Shown: positions 27,754 through 37,132 of the stretch, in pieces
Layout: each line of letters starts with the position of its first letter
Position numbering within the stretch: position 1 is the first letter of the stretch
Assembly (NCBI RefSeq): GCF_013141915.1
Contig: NZ_SROX01000009.1
Span: forward strand, 62,001-126,000
Direction: 5' to 3'
Length of the DNA: 64,000 bases
Source of the DNA: Cupriavidus necator
GTDB lineage: Bacteria > Pseudomonadota > Gammaproteobacteria > Burkholderiales > Burkholderiaceae
Notes under the pieces: generated by a model
Seen by the model: the letters and a program-made list of their open reading frames with translations, nothing else
Told to the model about the DNA's origin: nothing
The model's database searches: none
Program-made: the position numbers and the translations under genes

Positions 27754-27909
27754 ATGGACTTTGAGCTGTTTCGCCAGACCTGCCAGCAATTCCTGCGCAC
27801 CTCCAGCCAGTTCCTGGGACTGGCGGCTGCCGGCCGTCACGCGGCGCTGCCGATGCCGACTCTGCCCGCCCTGCCGGCCAGCCCGCCCCAGGGCAGGCAG
27901 CCCGCCTGA
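27754..27909 (+). CDS. Possible small protein, 51 residues
   Basis: ATG at 27754; the N-terminal half MDFELFRQTCQQFLRTSSQF looks amphipathic and the C-terminal half is Pro/Ala/Leu rich. The ribosome site is weak (GAGATTGAC). It lies alone on the plus strand between two minus-strand genes. I do not recognise it and it may be chance. Confidence 0.25.
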   Translation: MDFELFRQTCQQFLRTSSQFLGLAAAGRHAALPMPTLPALPASPPQGRQPA

Positions 27910-27945
27910 CCCCGCGGCGGCCCGCATACTGGCCCTGGGCACCAC

Positions 27946-28944
27946 TTAGTCGCCGCGGATGCCGTTGTCCTGGATCACCTTGCCCCACTTGCTGTAATCG
28001 GTTTTCATGCGCGCGGCCAGCTGCTCGGGAGGCATATAGGCGGCCACGGTGCCGGCCCCCAGCATCTTCTGCTGCACGGTCGGATCGGCCAGCGCCTGCT
28101 TCAGCTGGGCCGACAGCGTCGCCACCACCTCCTTGGGCGTGCCGGCCGGCGCCAGCAGACCGCCCCATGCGGTGGCGTCGAAGCCGGGGAAGCCCTGTTC
28201 GGCCACCGTCTTGACCTCCGGCGTAAAGCTGACCCGCTTGCTCGAGCCCACTGCGATCGGGCGCAGCTTGCCGGCCTTGATATGCGGCAGCGCCGCGATC
28301 ATGTCCGAGAACATCATTGGCACCTGGCCGGCCAGCAGGTCGGCGATGGCGGGAGCGCTGCCCTTGTAGGGCACGTGCTGCACGTCGAAGTGGCCCAGGT
28401 TCTTCAGCAGCTCGGTCGACAGGTGGCCGAAGCTGCCATTGCCGGCGCTGGTGTAGTTGAGCGCGCCCGGCCTGGCCTTGGCCTTGGCGATGTACTGCTG
28501 CAGGCTGGTCACGTCGGGCATCGCCTGCGGGTTGACCACCATCACGATCGGCAGGTCGTAGGCCGCGCCGATGGGGGTGAAGTCCTTGAAGATGTCATAG
28601 CCCTTGCGGTGGATCAGGTGCGGCGCCAGCAGCGTGGGCGTGGCCAGCACCAGCAGGGTGTAGCCATCGGCGGGACTCTTGGCGACGTTTTCGGCGCCGA
28701 TGGTGCCCGAGGCGCCGGGGCGGTTGTCCACCACCACCGGCTGCTTCAGCGTTTCGCTCAGCTTCTGGCCGATGATGCGCGCGGCGGTGTCGGTCGGTCC
28801 GCCCGGCGGGAACGGCACCACCAGGCGGATCGGCTTGCTGGGGTAGGTCTCGGCCAGGGCCGGCGCGGCGGCGAGCGGCAGCGTGGCGCTCAGGAGGACG
28901 GCGCCCAGGCGGCGCTGGAAGGTACGGCGGCTGTTGTTCTGCAT
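27946..28944 (-). CDS. Bug family tripartite tricarboxylate transporter substrate-binding protein
   Basis: The product is 332 residues with a signal peptide (about 1-31, ending APALAE). The signature YPSKPIRLVVPFPPGGPTD and RPGASGTIGAENVAKSPADGYT are typical of Bug proteins, which bind carboxylates in the periplasm for TTT-type uptake. It follows a CoA-transferase gene on the same strand (173 bp gap), which suggests uptake and activation of the same organic acid. The TctA/TctB permease is not here. Confidence 0.92.
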   Translation of the reverse strand: MQNNSRRTFQRRLGAVLLSATLPLAAAPALAETYPSKPIRLVVPFPPGGPTDTAARIIGQKLSETLKQPVVVDNRPGASGTIGAENVAKSPADGYTLLVLATPTLLAPHLIHRKGYDIFKDFTPIGAAYDLPIVMVVNPQAMPDVTSLQQYIAKAKARPGALNYTSAGNGSFGHLSTELLKNLGHFDVQHVPYKGSAPAIADLLAGQVPMMFSDMIAALPHIKAGKLRPIAVGSSKRVSFTPEVKTVAEQGFPGFDATAWGGLLAPAGTPKEVVATLSAQLKQALADPTVQQKMLGAGTVAAYMPPEQLAARMKTDYSKWGKVIQDNGIRGD

Positions 28945-29117
28945 GGTCTGGCTATGTCCTGCGGTAAATCGCGATAAATCAGAATCGATGCGCGGCCCAG
29001 GGCCGCACCGGATGAAGCGACTGCGGGTGCGTAACGTCATGACCGATCTGGCGTGCCTCCTTGCGAGCCGGTCATGGCCGGCCCGTCCGATGGAATGGTG
29101 TTGTGGCGCGGCGGCCG

Positions 29118-30746
29118 TTACAGGCGCATGGTGCCGGCCTGGAACAGCCGTGCATCCATCTCGCGCAGGTCCGGTGCCACCGCCACCGGCGTTGCGCACT
29201 GGTCCAGCACATCGCGCTGCAAGTCGACGCCGGGGGCGATCTCGACCAGCGTGAGGCGGGCTTCGCCGCCCTCGCTGGCGCGCATCTCGAACACCGCGCG
29301 TTCGGTGATGTACACCACCGGGATGCCCAGCGACGCCACGTAGGGGCCGTTGAAGCTCAGGTGCGACACCTCCGGCACGATCTTCTTCACGCGGCCTTCG
29401 CGCACGATCTGCAAGCTGCCGTCGCCCGCGCGCACTTCCAGCCCGCCCGCCGTCAGCGTGCCCATGAACACCACCGCGCGCGCGCTCTGCGTGATGTTGA
29501 TAAAGCCGCCGACGCCGGCAATCAGCGCGCCCTCGCCTTCGCCAAACTTGCTGACGTTGACGTTGCCCTGGCCATCCAGTTCGGCCAGGCCGAGGATGGC
29601 CAGGTCGATGCCGCCGCCTTCGTAGAAATCGAACTGCGCGGGCTGGTCCACCACCGCTTCCGGATAGGCCGAGGCACCGAAACTGAGGCCATCCGCAGGC
29701 GTGCCGCCGATGGGGCCGGCTTCCACGGTCAGGGTGAAGCCGTGCAGCCCGGCCTGGTGCGCCAGCATCCCCACCGCCGCCGGCATGCCGACCCCCAGGT
29801 TGACCACGCGCGGCGCGCGTCGCGCCAGCTCCATCACCGCGCGGCGCTGCACGATGGTGCGCGCGTCGAGCGGCCCCGCCTCGGGCGACGGCGCAGCCGC
29901 CTCGTCGGCGGCGTCCGTGCCCTGCCAAGGCGTCACGTAGGCCGGGTTGAAGGCTTCGGCAAACGTCATCTGGTGGCTGGCGGGGTTGTCGCAGACCACC
30001 ACGTAGTCGACCAGGATGCCGGGCACGTGGATGGCCTGCAGGATCTCGTGGTGGTCGACCAGGCTTTCGACCTGCGCGACCACGATGCCGCCCGAGTTGT
30101 GCGCCGCCTGCGCAAGCGCGAGCAGCTCATGGTGGAAGGCTTCGCGATGGGTGCTGAGGTTGCCGCGCGCATCGGCCGCGGTGCAGCGGATCAGCGCGCA
30201 GTCGATCGGGAAGCTGGGATAGAACAGGTATTCGTCGCCGCGGAACTCGACCGCGTCGACCCAGCACGCCTTGCCCTCCGCAATGGCGCGGTGCGCCCGC
30301 TGGTTGACGGCGCCGCCGTGATAGCGCGCGTCCTGCGCGGTGCGTGGGTCGACGAAGGTGTGCAGCCCGATCTTGGTCATCACGCCGGGCTTGCCGCCAG
30401 CGATGGCGCGGTACAGGTGCGTCAGCACGCCCTGCGGCAGGTTGTAGCCCTCGCACTGCTCCGCCATGGCCAGCGTGGCCAGACGCGTGGCCGAACGCCA
30501 GTGGCCGCCCACCACGGTGGCGATCATGCCGGCATTGCCGAAATGGTTGACGCCGCGCGCGCCGCGGTCGCCCTGCCCTGCCGAGTACACCAGGGTCAGG
30601 TCGCGCGGCAGCCCGCTATGCAGGAAGCGCTGCTCCAGCGCCTCGGTCACGGCCTCGGCGTGGCCGGCGCCGACAAAGCCCGCGCTGGCCACGGTCCAGC
30701 CGTCCTGCACGAGTGCCGCCGCTTCATGCGCGGTGATTACCTTCAT
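29118..30746 (-). CDS. Acyl-CoA:acetate/propionate-type CoA-transferase
   Basis: The product is 542 residues, long single-chain class I CoA-transferase (propionate CoA-transferase or YdiF type). GGAGA precedes the ATG. The N-terminal half has SAGFVGAGHAEAVTEAL, the C-terminal half VNLGVGMPAAVGMLA and TVEAGPIGGTPADG; the Glu in TVEAGPIGG is in the position that forms the thioester with CoA in this family. Exact acids are not decided. It is divergent from the IclR gene and likely under its control. Confidence 0.9.
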   Translation of the reverse strand: MKVITAHEAAALVQDGWTVASAGFVGAGHAEAVTEALEQRFLHSGLPRDLTLVYSAGQGDRGARGVNHFGNAGMIATVVGGHWRSATRLATLAMAEQCEGYNLPQGVLTHLYRAIAGGKPGVMTKIGLHTFVDPRTAQDARYHGGAVNQRAHRAIAEGKACWVDAVEFRGDEYLFYPSFPIDCALIRCTAADARGNLSTHREAFHHELLALAQAAHNSGGIVVAQVESLVDHHEILQAIHVPGILVDYVVVCDNPASHQMTFAEAFNPAYVTPWQGTDAADEAAAPSPEAGPLDARTIVQRRAVMELARRAPRVVNLGVGMPAAVGMLAHQAGLHGFTLTVEAGPIGGTPADGLSFGASAYPEAVVDQPAQFDFYEGGGIDLAILGLAELDGQGNVNVSKFGEGEGALIAGVGGFINITQSARAVVFMGTLTAGGLEVRAGDGSLQIVREGRVKKIVPEVSHLSFNGPYVASLGIPVVYITERAVFEMRASEGGEARLTLVEIAPGVDLQRDVLDQCATPVAVAPDLREMDARLFQAGTMRL

Positions 30747-30808
30747 CGCTGTCTCCGGATTTTCGTCGTGCCGTCCCGCATCGCTGGCGGCACGCTTTCC
30801 GTAATTCA

Positions 30809-30832
30809 TTTTGCGAACATTTGTTCGGAAAA
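30809..30832. promoter_or_regulatory. Palindrome between CoA-transferase and iclR-type genes
   Basis: CGAACA, TT, TGTTCG (30814-30827) is a perfect palindrome, extended by TTTTG on one side and GAAAA on the other. It lies between divergent promoters, a usual place for an IclR-type operator. Assignment is inference from position. Confidence 0.55.
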
Positions 30833-30934
30833 CGCTATCATACGGAGATGCTGCCGGTCGGCGCAAGCCCTCCCGGGGCAGCCTCGTCAGCGCGTGGCTG
30901 ATCGTCCATTTAACGAACTCCCTGCAAACTTCCA

Positions 30935-31711
30935 ATGCCAGCCGACACCGCCAAGAAGGATGAACTGCTGGAGTCGCTCAGCAAGGGCCTGGCGCTGCTG
31001 CGCTTGCTGGGCGCGGGCGCGGAGCGCCTGACCATGCAGGAAGTCGCCGAGCAGCTCGACGTGACCCGCGCCGCCGCGCGCCGGTTGCTGCTGACGCTGG
31101 AGCACAACGGCTACGTGGCGCAGGACGGCCGCCACTTTGCGCTGACGCCCCGGGTGATGGAACTGGGCTACGCCTACTTTGCCTCGATGAGCCTGCCGCA
31201 GATGGCGCGGCCCTACCTGCAGCAGTTGTGCGAGACCCTGGGCGAAAGCTGTTCGCTGGGCGTGCTCGATGCGGAATCGGTGGTGCTGGTGGCGCGCGAG
31301 GAGCCGCGCCAGCTGTTGCGCGTGGACATGGCGCTGGGGCGCCGGATGCCGGCCTATGCGCATTCGCTGGGCCGGGTGCTGCTGGCCGGCCTGGACGACA
31401 GCGCGCTGGAAGCCTACCTGGCGGGCGCGAACCTGCGCAAGCTGACGCCGTTCACGGTCAGCTCGCGCGCGACGCTGGCGCGCACGCTGCGCCAGGTGCG
31501 CGCCGACGGCTACTGCGTGCTGGTCAGCGAACTGGTAGACGGCTACGCCGGGATTTCGGTGCCGCTGCGCGACCAGGCCGGCACGGTGGTGGCCGGGCTG
31601 GGCTTCAGCATGGTGCTGGGCAGCCGCGACCGGGCCCACCTGGAAGCATGCTTCCTGGCGCCGCTGCGCGAGGCCGCCGCCCGTATCGAAGCCATCCTGC
31701 AGGCGCGCTGA
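30935..31711 (+). CDS. IclR family transcriptional regulator
   Basis: The product is 258 residues: a winged HTH (about 5-70; LTMQEVAEQLDVTRAAARRL) and an IclR effector domain (about 80-255; VSSRATLARTLRQVRADGYCVLVSEL, GAGTVVAGLG-type motif). The order with a divergent CoA-transferase suggests control of that gene in response to an organic acid. No clear ribosome site. Confidence 0.92.
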   Translation: MPADTAKKDELLESLSKGLALLRLLGAGAERLTMQEVAEQLDVTRAAARRLLLTLEHNGYVAQDGRHFALTPRVMELGYAYFASMSLPQMARPYLQQLCETLGESCSLGVLDAESVVLVAREEPRQLLRVDMALGRRMPAYAHSLGRVLLAGLDDSALEAYLAGANLRKLTPFTVSSRATLARTLRQVRADGYCVLVSELVDGYAGISVPLRDQAGTVVAGLGFSMVLGSRDRAHLEACFLAPLREAAARIEAILQAR

Positions 31712-32084
31712 GCCGCGCCCGGCCCATGTAGAAAAGCCCCGCGTGCCGGGGAGGCAGCGGGGCGCAAACGGTAGCGGGGCAATCGGTTCGACCACCCACG
31801 CTGTCGATCTTGGCGCATCGCGCCGCCGCGGGCATCCCCCAAATGCGGGCCATCGCCAGGGCCGCGTGGCTGGCAGGCTGCAGGCGCACGCTGCAAAGCC
31901 AGTCAATCATGGCCTTGTCACGCGCTTGCAGGAATCCGGGTTTTCGCCGAGCGGGTTTTCGCCAGCTTTCGGCCGGCGCCCGGATGCGGTCTACTGGTCT
32001 CACATCGACGCCCCTGGCACCGGCAACCCGGATTGCCACCGCCGATGGTGCTGCAGAACTAGTCCAATGACCGGGAGACAGACC
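31712..32084 (+). other. Gene-free region with a short direct repeat
   Basis: No supported gene. A GC-rich inverted sequence (AGCCCCGC ... GCGGGGC) follows the IclR gene and may end it. Two copies of GGGTTTTCGCC lie at about 31938-31965, of unknown meaning, upstream of the small membrane protein gene. Confidence 0.4.
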
Positions 32085-32195
32085 ATGGTGACGAAGAAAG
32101 AAGAGGCTTTCGTACTGAAAAACCTTCTCGCCCTTGCCGCAGTGGAAACCCTGGGCGGCGCGATCGCCCTGGGCATGGTCTTCCACCTGATCTGA
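32085..32195 (+). CDS. Small membrane protein, 36 residues
   Basis: The ATG at 32085 follows GGGAGACAGACC. A charged, hydrophilic N-terminus (VTKKEEAFVLKN) leads into one long hydrophobic helix (LLALAAVETLGGAIALGMVFHLI) that ends the protein, a typical one-helix membrane microprotein with a Lys/Glu head. It lies in a gene-poor stretch without an obvious partner. I do not recognise a family. The combination of good ribosome site, head and helix makes it likely to be real. Confidence 0.65.
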   Translation: MVTKKEEAFVLKNLLALAAVETLGGAIALGMVFHLI

Positions 32196-32240
32196 GCCAC
32201 CACCCGGGCGCCGGCGCTGCCGCGCCGGCGCCCGGCCCGC

Positions 32241-32594
32241 TCACGCTTCGACGATCACCTCGAAGCCGCCAAAGATCATCCGCTGCCCGTCGAATGGCAT
32301 CGGGTCCATGCCCTCCTTCAGGCGCGGGTCCGCCATCGCCGCCTTCATGCCGGTGTCGCGCTGCTCGCGCGACGGCCACAGGATCCACGAGAACACCACC
32401 GCTTCATCGTCCTTGCGCTGCACCGCCATCGTAAAGGACGTGACCTTGCCTTCCGGCACATCGTCCCCCCAGCATTCCACCACTTTCAGCGCGCCGTGTT
32501 CCTTGATCACCGCGGCGGCCTTTTGCGCCACCTCGCGATATCGGTCGCGATTGGCCTGGGGAACGGCAAGCACGTATCCGTCGATATAGGACAT
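32241..32594 (-). CDS. DUF1428 family protein
   Basis: The product is 117 residues from MSYIDGYVLAVPQANRD (AGGAG 9 nt upstream; a GTG 9 nt earlier would shift into that site). PEGKVTSFTMAV, EAVVFSWILWPSR and DGQRMIFGGFE are DUF1428 (YbaA) signatures. Dimeric alpha/beta-barrel fold family, no settled function. Confidence 0.92.
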   Translation of the reverse strand: MSYIDGYVLAVPQANRDRYREVAQKAAAVIKEHGALKVVECWGDDVPEGKVTSFTMAVQRKDDEAVVFSWILWPSREQRDTGMKAAMADPRLKEGMDPMPFDGQRMIFGGFEVIVEA

Positions 32595-32776
32595 GGACTT
32601 CACTCCTGGTGAGGTTGAATCGGCTTGCGTTAGCTAGAACGCAAACGCGTCTGACTACCATAGTCCATTGCCGCGGCGTCAGCGCACGATGCCATGTCAT
32701 CGGCGCGTCACCGCCCCTACCTACACTCGCCTGGCCCCGGCTTCCAGCGGCCGCCACGACAACTTCAGGTGAATCC

Positions 32777-32983
32777 ATGCTCTCCCGCAGACTGCCCACT
32801 CCCCTGGCCGCGATGCTGATCGCGGCGACATTGCTCTGCGCTTGCGGCGGCGGCGACGGCGACGGCGACGGCGCCACCCTGTCGCCGGCGGCGGCGCTCA
32901 CCCCGGCCCTGCCGGGCAAGCCGGGACAGCCCGGCAACAAGCCGGACCAGCGGCCAGAACCGGTCATCCGCTGCGCTCCCTGA
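32777..32983 (+). CDS. Small lipoprotein
   Basis: The product is 68 residues. A signal region ends LIAATLLCACGGG, with a lipobox-like LCAC, so cleavage before the Cys at +1 is expected. The rest is Gly/Asp then Pro rich (GDGDGDG, PGKPGQPGNKPDQRP) and looks unfolded. AGGTGA lies 5 nt before the ATG. It is 37 bp upstream of the phospholipase C gene, probably co-transcribed. Confidence 0.65.
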   Translation: MLSRRLPTPLAAMLIAATLLCACGGGDGDGDGATLSPAAALTPALPGKPGQPGNKPDQRPEPVIRCAP

Positions 32984-33020
32984 ACCCCTCCGCAAGCTCG
33001 CAAGCCCATCCGACAAAACC

Positions 33021-35267
33021 ATGGTCTCTCGCCGTAATTTCCTGCAGGCCGCAGCCGGCACCGGCTTTGCCGCCGCCGCGCTGGCCGCGTTCCCGCCCAG
33101 CATCCGCAAGGCCCTGGCCATCCCGGCCAACAATGCCACCGGCACCATCAACGATGTCGAGCACGTGGTGATCCTGATGCAGGAGAACCGATCCTTCGAC
33201 CACTACTTCGGCACCCTGCGCGGCGTGCGCGGCTTCGGCGACCGCCTTGCCATCCCGCTACCCGGCGGGCGCAACGTATGGCAGCAGCAGCGCGCCAATG
33301 GTGCTGTGCTGACGCCGTACCACCTCGATGGCACCAGCAACAACGCGCAGCGCGCCGCCGGCACGCCGCATGCGTGGCTGGACAGCCAGCAGGCCTGGGA
33401 CCACGGACGCATGGCCAACTGGCCCACGTACAAGACCAGCACGTCGATGGGTTACTTCAAGGAACAGGAGATCCCGTTCCAGTTCGCACTGGCCAACGCC
33501 TTTACCCTGTGCGACGCGTACCACTGCGCGATGCATACCGGCACCGACGCGAACCGTGCCTTCCACCTGACGGGTACCAATGGCCCGACCGCCGCCAACG
33601 TTGCCTTCGTCAACAATGAGTGGGACGCGATCGACGGCCTGCCGGCCTCGGCCAACACCGGCTACACCTGGAAGACCTACGCCGAGCGCCTGGAAGCCGC
33701 CGGCATCAGCTGGATCTGCTACCAAAACATGCCGGACGAATGGGGCGACAACATGCTGGGCGCATTCCAGCAGTTCCGCCAGGCCAACCTCGCGTCGGGC
33801 TATCCGGTGTCCAGCGGCGGCGGGCCGGGCGCGCCCTATGCCAACACCGGCCAGCCGCTGCCCTACCACGCCTACGATGCCGCCACCGACAACCCCGGCA
33901 ACCCGCTGTACAAGGGCGTGGCCAACACCCTGCCCGGCAGCCGGCCCGACGAGTATCTCGATGCCTTCCGCCGCGATATCCGCGCAGGCAGGCTGCCGCA
34001 GGTATCGTGGATCAACGCGCCATCGATCTATTGCGAACATCCTGGTCCCTCCAGCCCGGTGCAGGGCGCCTGGTTCCTGCAGGAGGTACTGGATGCCCTG
34101 AGCGCGGTGCCCGAGGTCTGGAGCAAGACCGTGCTGCTGGTCAACTTCGACGAGAACGACGGCTATTTCGATCACGTCCCCTCGCCCTCGGCGCCGTCAG
34201 TGAATCCCGACCAGACGCTCGCCGGAAAGTCGACGCTGAGCGACGCCGAGATGCAGGCCGAGTACTTCAACCAGCCGGCGCCGCCGGGCAGCCGGACCCA
34301 GCCCGCGCCGGACGGCCGCGTCTACGGCCCGGGACCGCGCGTGCCACTGTACGTGATCTCGCCGTGGAGCCGCGGCGGCTGGGTCAACTCGCAGGTGTTC
34401 GACCACACTTCCGTGCTGCGCTTCCTGGAAGCGCGCTTCGGCGTGGCCGAACCCCATATCAGCCCATTCCGCCGTGCCGTGTGCGGCGACCTGACCAGCG
34501 CCTTCAACTTCAAGACGCCCAACACCGAGGCGCTGCCCACGCTCGGCGGGCGCATCACGCGCAGCGACGCCGACCAGTTGCGCCGCGCGCAGCAGGCCCT
34601 GCCAGCGGTGCCGCTGCCGGCCGACATGCAGATGCCGCAGCAGGCCGCCGGCACTCGCCCGTCGCGCGCGCTGCCGTATGAGTTGCACACCAGCGCGCGC
34701 TGCAGCGCCGTGGGCCAGGTCGAGCTGGTGTTTGCCAACACCGGCACCCAGGCCGCGGTGTTCCACGTCTACGACCGCCACCAGCTGGGACGCATTCCGC
34801 GCCGCTATGTCGTCGAAGCCGGCAAGTCGCTGAGCGATACCTGGAACGCGTTCCAGGACAATGCCGGGCAATACGACCTGTGGGTGCTCGGGCCCAACGG
34901 CTTTCACCGGCATTTCCGCGGCGATACCAGGCGCATCGGCGACACCGGCATCGCCCCCGAGATCCGCGTTTGCTACGACATTGCCAATGGCGATGTCTAC
35001 GTCGACCTGATCAACGCCGGCCGCCGGGCATGCCGCTTCAACGTGCAGGCGCTGGCGTACCGCGGCGATGGCCCGTGGCCGGTCACCGTCGGCGCCAACG
35101 GCGACAAGGCGGTGCACTGGTCGCTCGAGCAGAGCGGACAGTGGTACGACTTCGCCGTGACGTGCGACAGCGACCCAGCCTTCTATCGCCGCTTTGCCGG
35201 GCGGGTGGAAACCGGCCGGCATACGGTCAGCGATCCGGCGATGGGATCGCCGGCCGCACCGGCCTGA
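33021..35267 (+). CDS. Tat-exported phospholipase C (PlcN type)
   Basis: The product is 748 residues. The Tat signal SRRNFLQAAAGTGFAAAALA precedes the alkaline-phosphatase-superfamily catalytic domain (about 45-510) with HVVILMQENRSFDHYFG, NFDENDGYFDHV and DHTSVLRFLEARFG. Two C-terminal domains of the DUF756 type follow (about 545-735). Such enzymes hydrolyse phosphatidylcholine and related lipids outside the inner membrane, often under phosphate starvation. Haemolytic (PlcH) versus non-haemolytic (PlcN) cannot be told from sequence. Confidence 0.93.
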   Translation: MVSRRNFLQAAAGTGFAAAALAAFPPSIRKALAIPANNATGTINDVEHVVILMQENRSFDHYFGTLRGVRGFGDRLAIPLPGGRNVWQQQRANGAVLTPYHLDGTSNNAQRAAGTPHAWLDSQQAWDHGRMANWPTYKTSTSMGYFKEQEIPFQFALANAFTLCDAYHCAMHTGTDANRAFHLTGTNGPTAANVAFVNNEWDAIDGLPASANTGYTWKTYAERLEAAGISWICYQNMPDEWGDNMLGAFQQFRQANLASGYPVSSGGGPGAPYANTGQPLPYHAYDAATDNPGNPLYKGVANTLPGSRPDEYLDAFRRDIRAGRLPQVSWINAPSIYCEHPGPSSPVQGAWFLQEVLDALSAVPEVWSKTVLLVNFDENDGYFDHVPSPSAPSVNPDQTLAGKSTLSDAEMQAEYFNQPAPPGSRTQPAPDGRVYGPGPRVPLYVISPWSRGGWVNSQVFDHTSVLRFLEARFGVAEPHISPFRRAVCGDLTSAFNFKTPNTEALPTLGGRITRSDADQLRRAQQALPAVPLPADMQMPQQAAGTRPSRALPYELHTSARCSAVGQVELVFANTGTQAAVFHVYDRHQLGRIPRRYVVEAGKSLSDTWNAFQDNAGQYDLWVLGPNGFHRHFRGDTRRIGDTGIAPEIRVCYDIANGDVYVDLINAGRRACRFNVQALAYRGDGPWPVTVGANGDKAVHWSLEQSGQWYDFAVTCDSDPAFYRRFAGRVETGRHTVSDPAMGSPAAPA

Positions 35268-35277
35268 GCCACTCGGC

Positions 35278-35856
35278 TCAGGCGTCTCCCGCTGCGCCCT
35301 GCCCCGCCACGTCGGCTACCGCAGCGCGCGCCACCGGCTCCGCCAGCGCCGACTGCAGCCATCGGGTCCAGGCCGGCACCAGGGCGGCGCCGAGCGCGGC
35401 GGATTGTGCCGCGCAGGCCTTGGCGGCCTCCTGCCAGTCCCCCAGCGCGCGCAGCATGGCCAGGCCGAGGTCGTTGCCGTCGCGCGCATCGCCGACATCT
35501 TCCAGGTAGCGCGCGATCGCTTCGCGCACGGCGTCGTTGTAGCCGGCCCTGGCCTGCGACGCGCGCGCGGCGAGGTCCGCCTCCATCGCATCCAGGCCGC
35601 GCCAGGCATGCGCGACGGCGGGCAGGTCGAGGCGGTCGCGCTCCGCGCGCCACCATTGCGACTGGTGCGCGGTGCGTTCCTCGCCATACCGGTTCAGCGC
35701 GGCCAGCGTCTGGCGCGCCAGCGTCCGCGCCAGCCTGGGGTCGGCGGCACTGAACGGCGCCTGCGCGAGCGCGGCGGCGGCTTGCATATGGCACTGAGCC
35801 AGCTCCAGCGCGGTACGGCTTGCGCTTTCCCATTGGGCTTGCAGGATCGACAGCAT
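35278..35856 (-). CDS. Phasin-like helical protein
   Basis: The product is 192 residues, no signal, almost fully helical and Ala/Arg/Glu/Gln rich. The N-terminus MLSILQAQWESASRTALELAQ and the Ala-rich repeats resemble phasins that coat PHA granules. AAGGAG lies before the ATG. It lies 56 bp downstream of a PHB depolymerase gene on the same strand, which supports a PHA role. I am not sure of the family. Confidence 0.55.
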   Translation of the reverse strand: MLSILQAQWESASRTALELAQCHMQAAAALAQAPFSAADPRLARTLARQTLAALNRYGEERTAHQSQWWRAERDRLDLPAVAHAWRGLDAMEADLAARASQARAGYNDAVREAIARYLEDVGDARDGNDLGLAMLRALGDWQEAAKACAAQSAALGAALVPAWTRWLQSALAEPVARAAVADVAGQGAAGDA

Positions 35857-35912
35857 GGCAGTTCTCCTTGCGGGATGAAGCAATGGATCGGACGGGTCGG
35901 TGGCGGCGGTGC

Positions 35913-36974
35913 TCACTGGCGCGCCGCGCCGAGTTGGCGGACCATGCGCATGACCGCGGCCATCTGCGGCGCGTCGCGCGAGAAGAAGTCCGGCTGGGCC
36001 GGGTCGGCGCTGGTATAGCCCCAGAAATCCCAGCAGCCGAGCGGGTTGTGCCGCGATGCGCCGACCTGCGGGAACAGCACCACGATGCGGTTGGCGTCGG
36101 CACTCTCCAGGTAGCCCGCGCCCCGCACAAAGCGTTCGCCGATGGCGGGCGCGCCTTGCAGGCAGCCATGGAAGGCCACGTGGACGCGGCAACCCGCGCC
36201 GCCATCGGCAGCGCCCGCGCCGCACTGGCCCGGCACGTAGACATAGCCGCTGTCGGCGAGCAGCGCCTTGCCGCCGGGATCGAAAGCGCGCTGGTCAAAG
36301 CGCATCAGTTCGCCCGCCGGCCGCGCCGCCGGCTTCAGCTCGCCATAGATCCACTGCAGGATCTGCCGTGCCTGCTCGAGCCCGCAATTGTTGAGGTATG
36401 GCGACGCGCTCACCGCGCAGGCGGCATCGCCGGCCTGGCTGGTGATAAAGGCATGACCGGCCGCGACATCGGCGACGTACTGCAGGTGCGATGCCGGCAC
36501 GCCAGCGAGCGTGTAGAAGCGCCCCACCTGCGCCACCACGCGCGGCAGCACGGTCTTGTCCTGGGTGCCGGCAAACACGTAGACGCGCTGGCGCGCCAGG
36601 TTCTGCACGGCGTCGATGCGGCCGTCGCGCGCGAAGGTGCGCGCCGCGTCCAGCGCCGCCTGCCCATCCGGACCGGTATCGCCGACCGGCTGCATGCATT
36701 GGGTCGCCGCCGCGGTGGCGGGCGGCGTGGGCGCGAACAGGCCGGCGCAGTAGAACGGCCCGCCCGCGACCACGCCGGCGCCGACCATGGTGGCGGAATA
36801 GGCCACGTGGAACTGCGTGGCCATGAACGCGCCTGACGACAGCCCGGACACCGAGGTCTGCGCCACGTCCGCACCCAGCGCGGGCAGCGTCTGCGCCGCG
36901 GCGCCGGCGCTGGCGCCGAGCGCGCAGGCCGCGGCAAGGGCCCGGTAGCGGGCGGTTGGCTTGCATCGGATCAT
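35913..36974 (-). CDS. PHB depolymerase (PhaZd-like)
   Basis: The product is 353 residues with a signal-like N-terminus (about 1-28, to GAAAQ). The lipase box GLSSG in VSGLSSGAFMATQFHVAYS, VHVAFHGCLQG (oxyanion region) and SRHNPLGCWDFWGY match the catalytic domain of extracellular-type PHB depolymerases. AAGGAACCATC precedes the ATG. It should cut poly(3-hydroxybutyrate); whether it acts on granules or outside the cell depends on whether the N-terminus is a true signal. Confidence 0.88.
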   Translation of the reverse strand: MIRCKPTARYRALAAACALGASAGAAAQTLPALGADVAQTSVSGLSSGAFMATQFHVAYSATMVGAGVVAGGPFYCAGLFAPTPPATAAATQCMQPVGDTGPDGQAALDAARTFARDGRIDAVQNLARQRVYVFAGTQDKTVLPRVVAQVGRFYTLAGVPASHLQYVADVAAGHAFITSQAGDAACAVSASPYLNNCGLEQARQILQWIYGELKPAARPAGELMRFDQRAFDPGGKALLADSGYVYVPGQCGAGAADGGAGCRVHVAFHGCLQGAPAIGERFVRGAGYLESADANRIVVLFPQVGASRHNPLGCWDFWGYTSADPAQPDFFSRDAPQMAAVMRMVRQLGAARQ

Positions 36975-37132
36975 GATGGTTCCTTGCACGGCGACTGGGA
37001 TCGAAAGGCCGGACAGGTCCAGGCGCGCAGCACGCCAGTCGCCATGCGGCGGCTGCATGGTCCATTGTCGGAAGCCACCACTGTGCCGGGCCATTGGGCA
37101 AATGCGGTACCGCGCAACAGTGCGTGGCGGCG

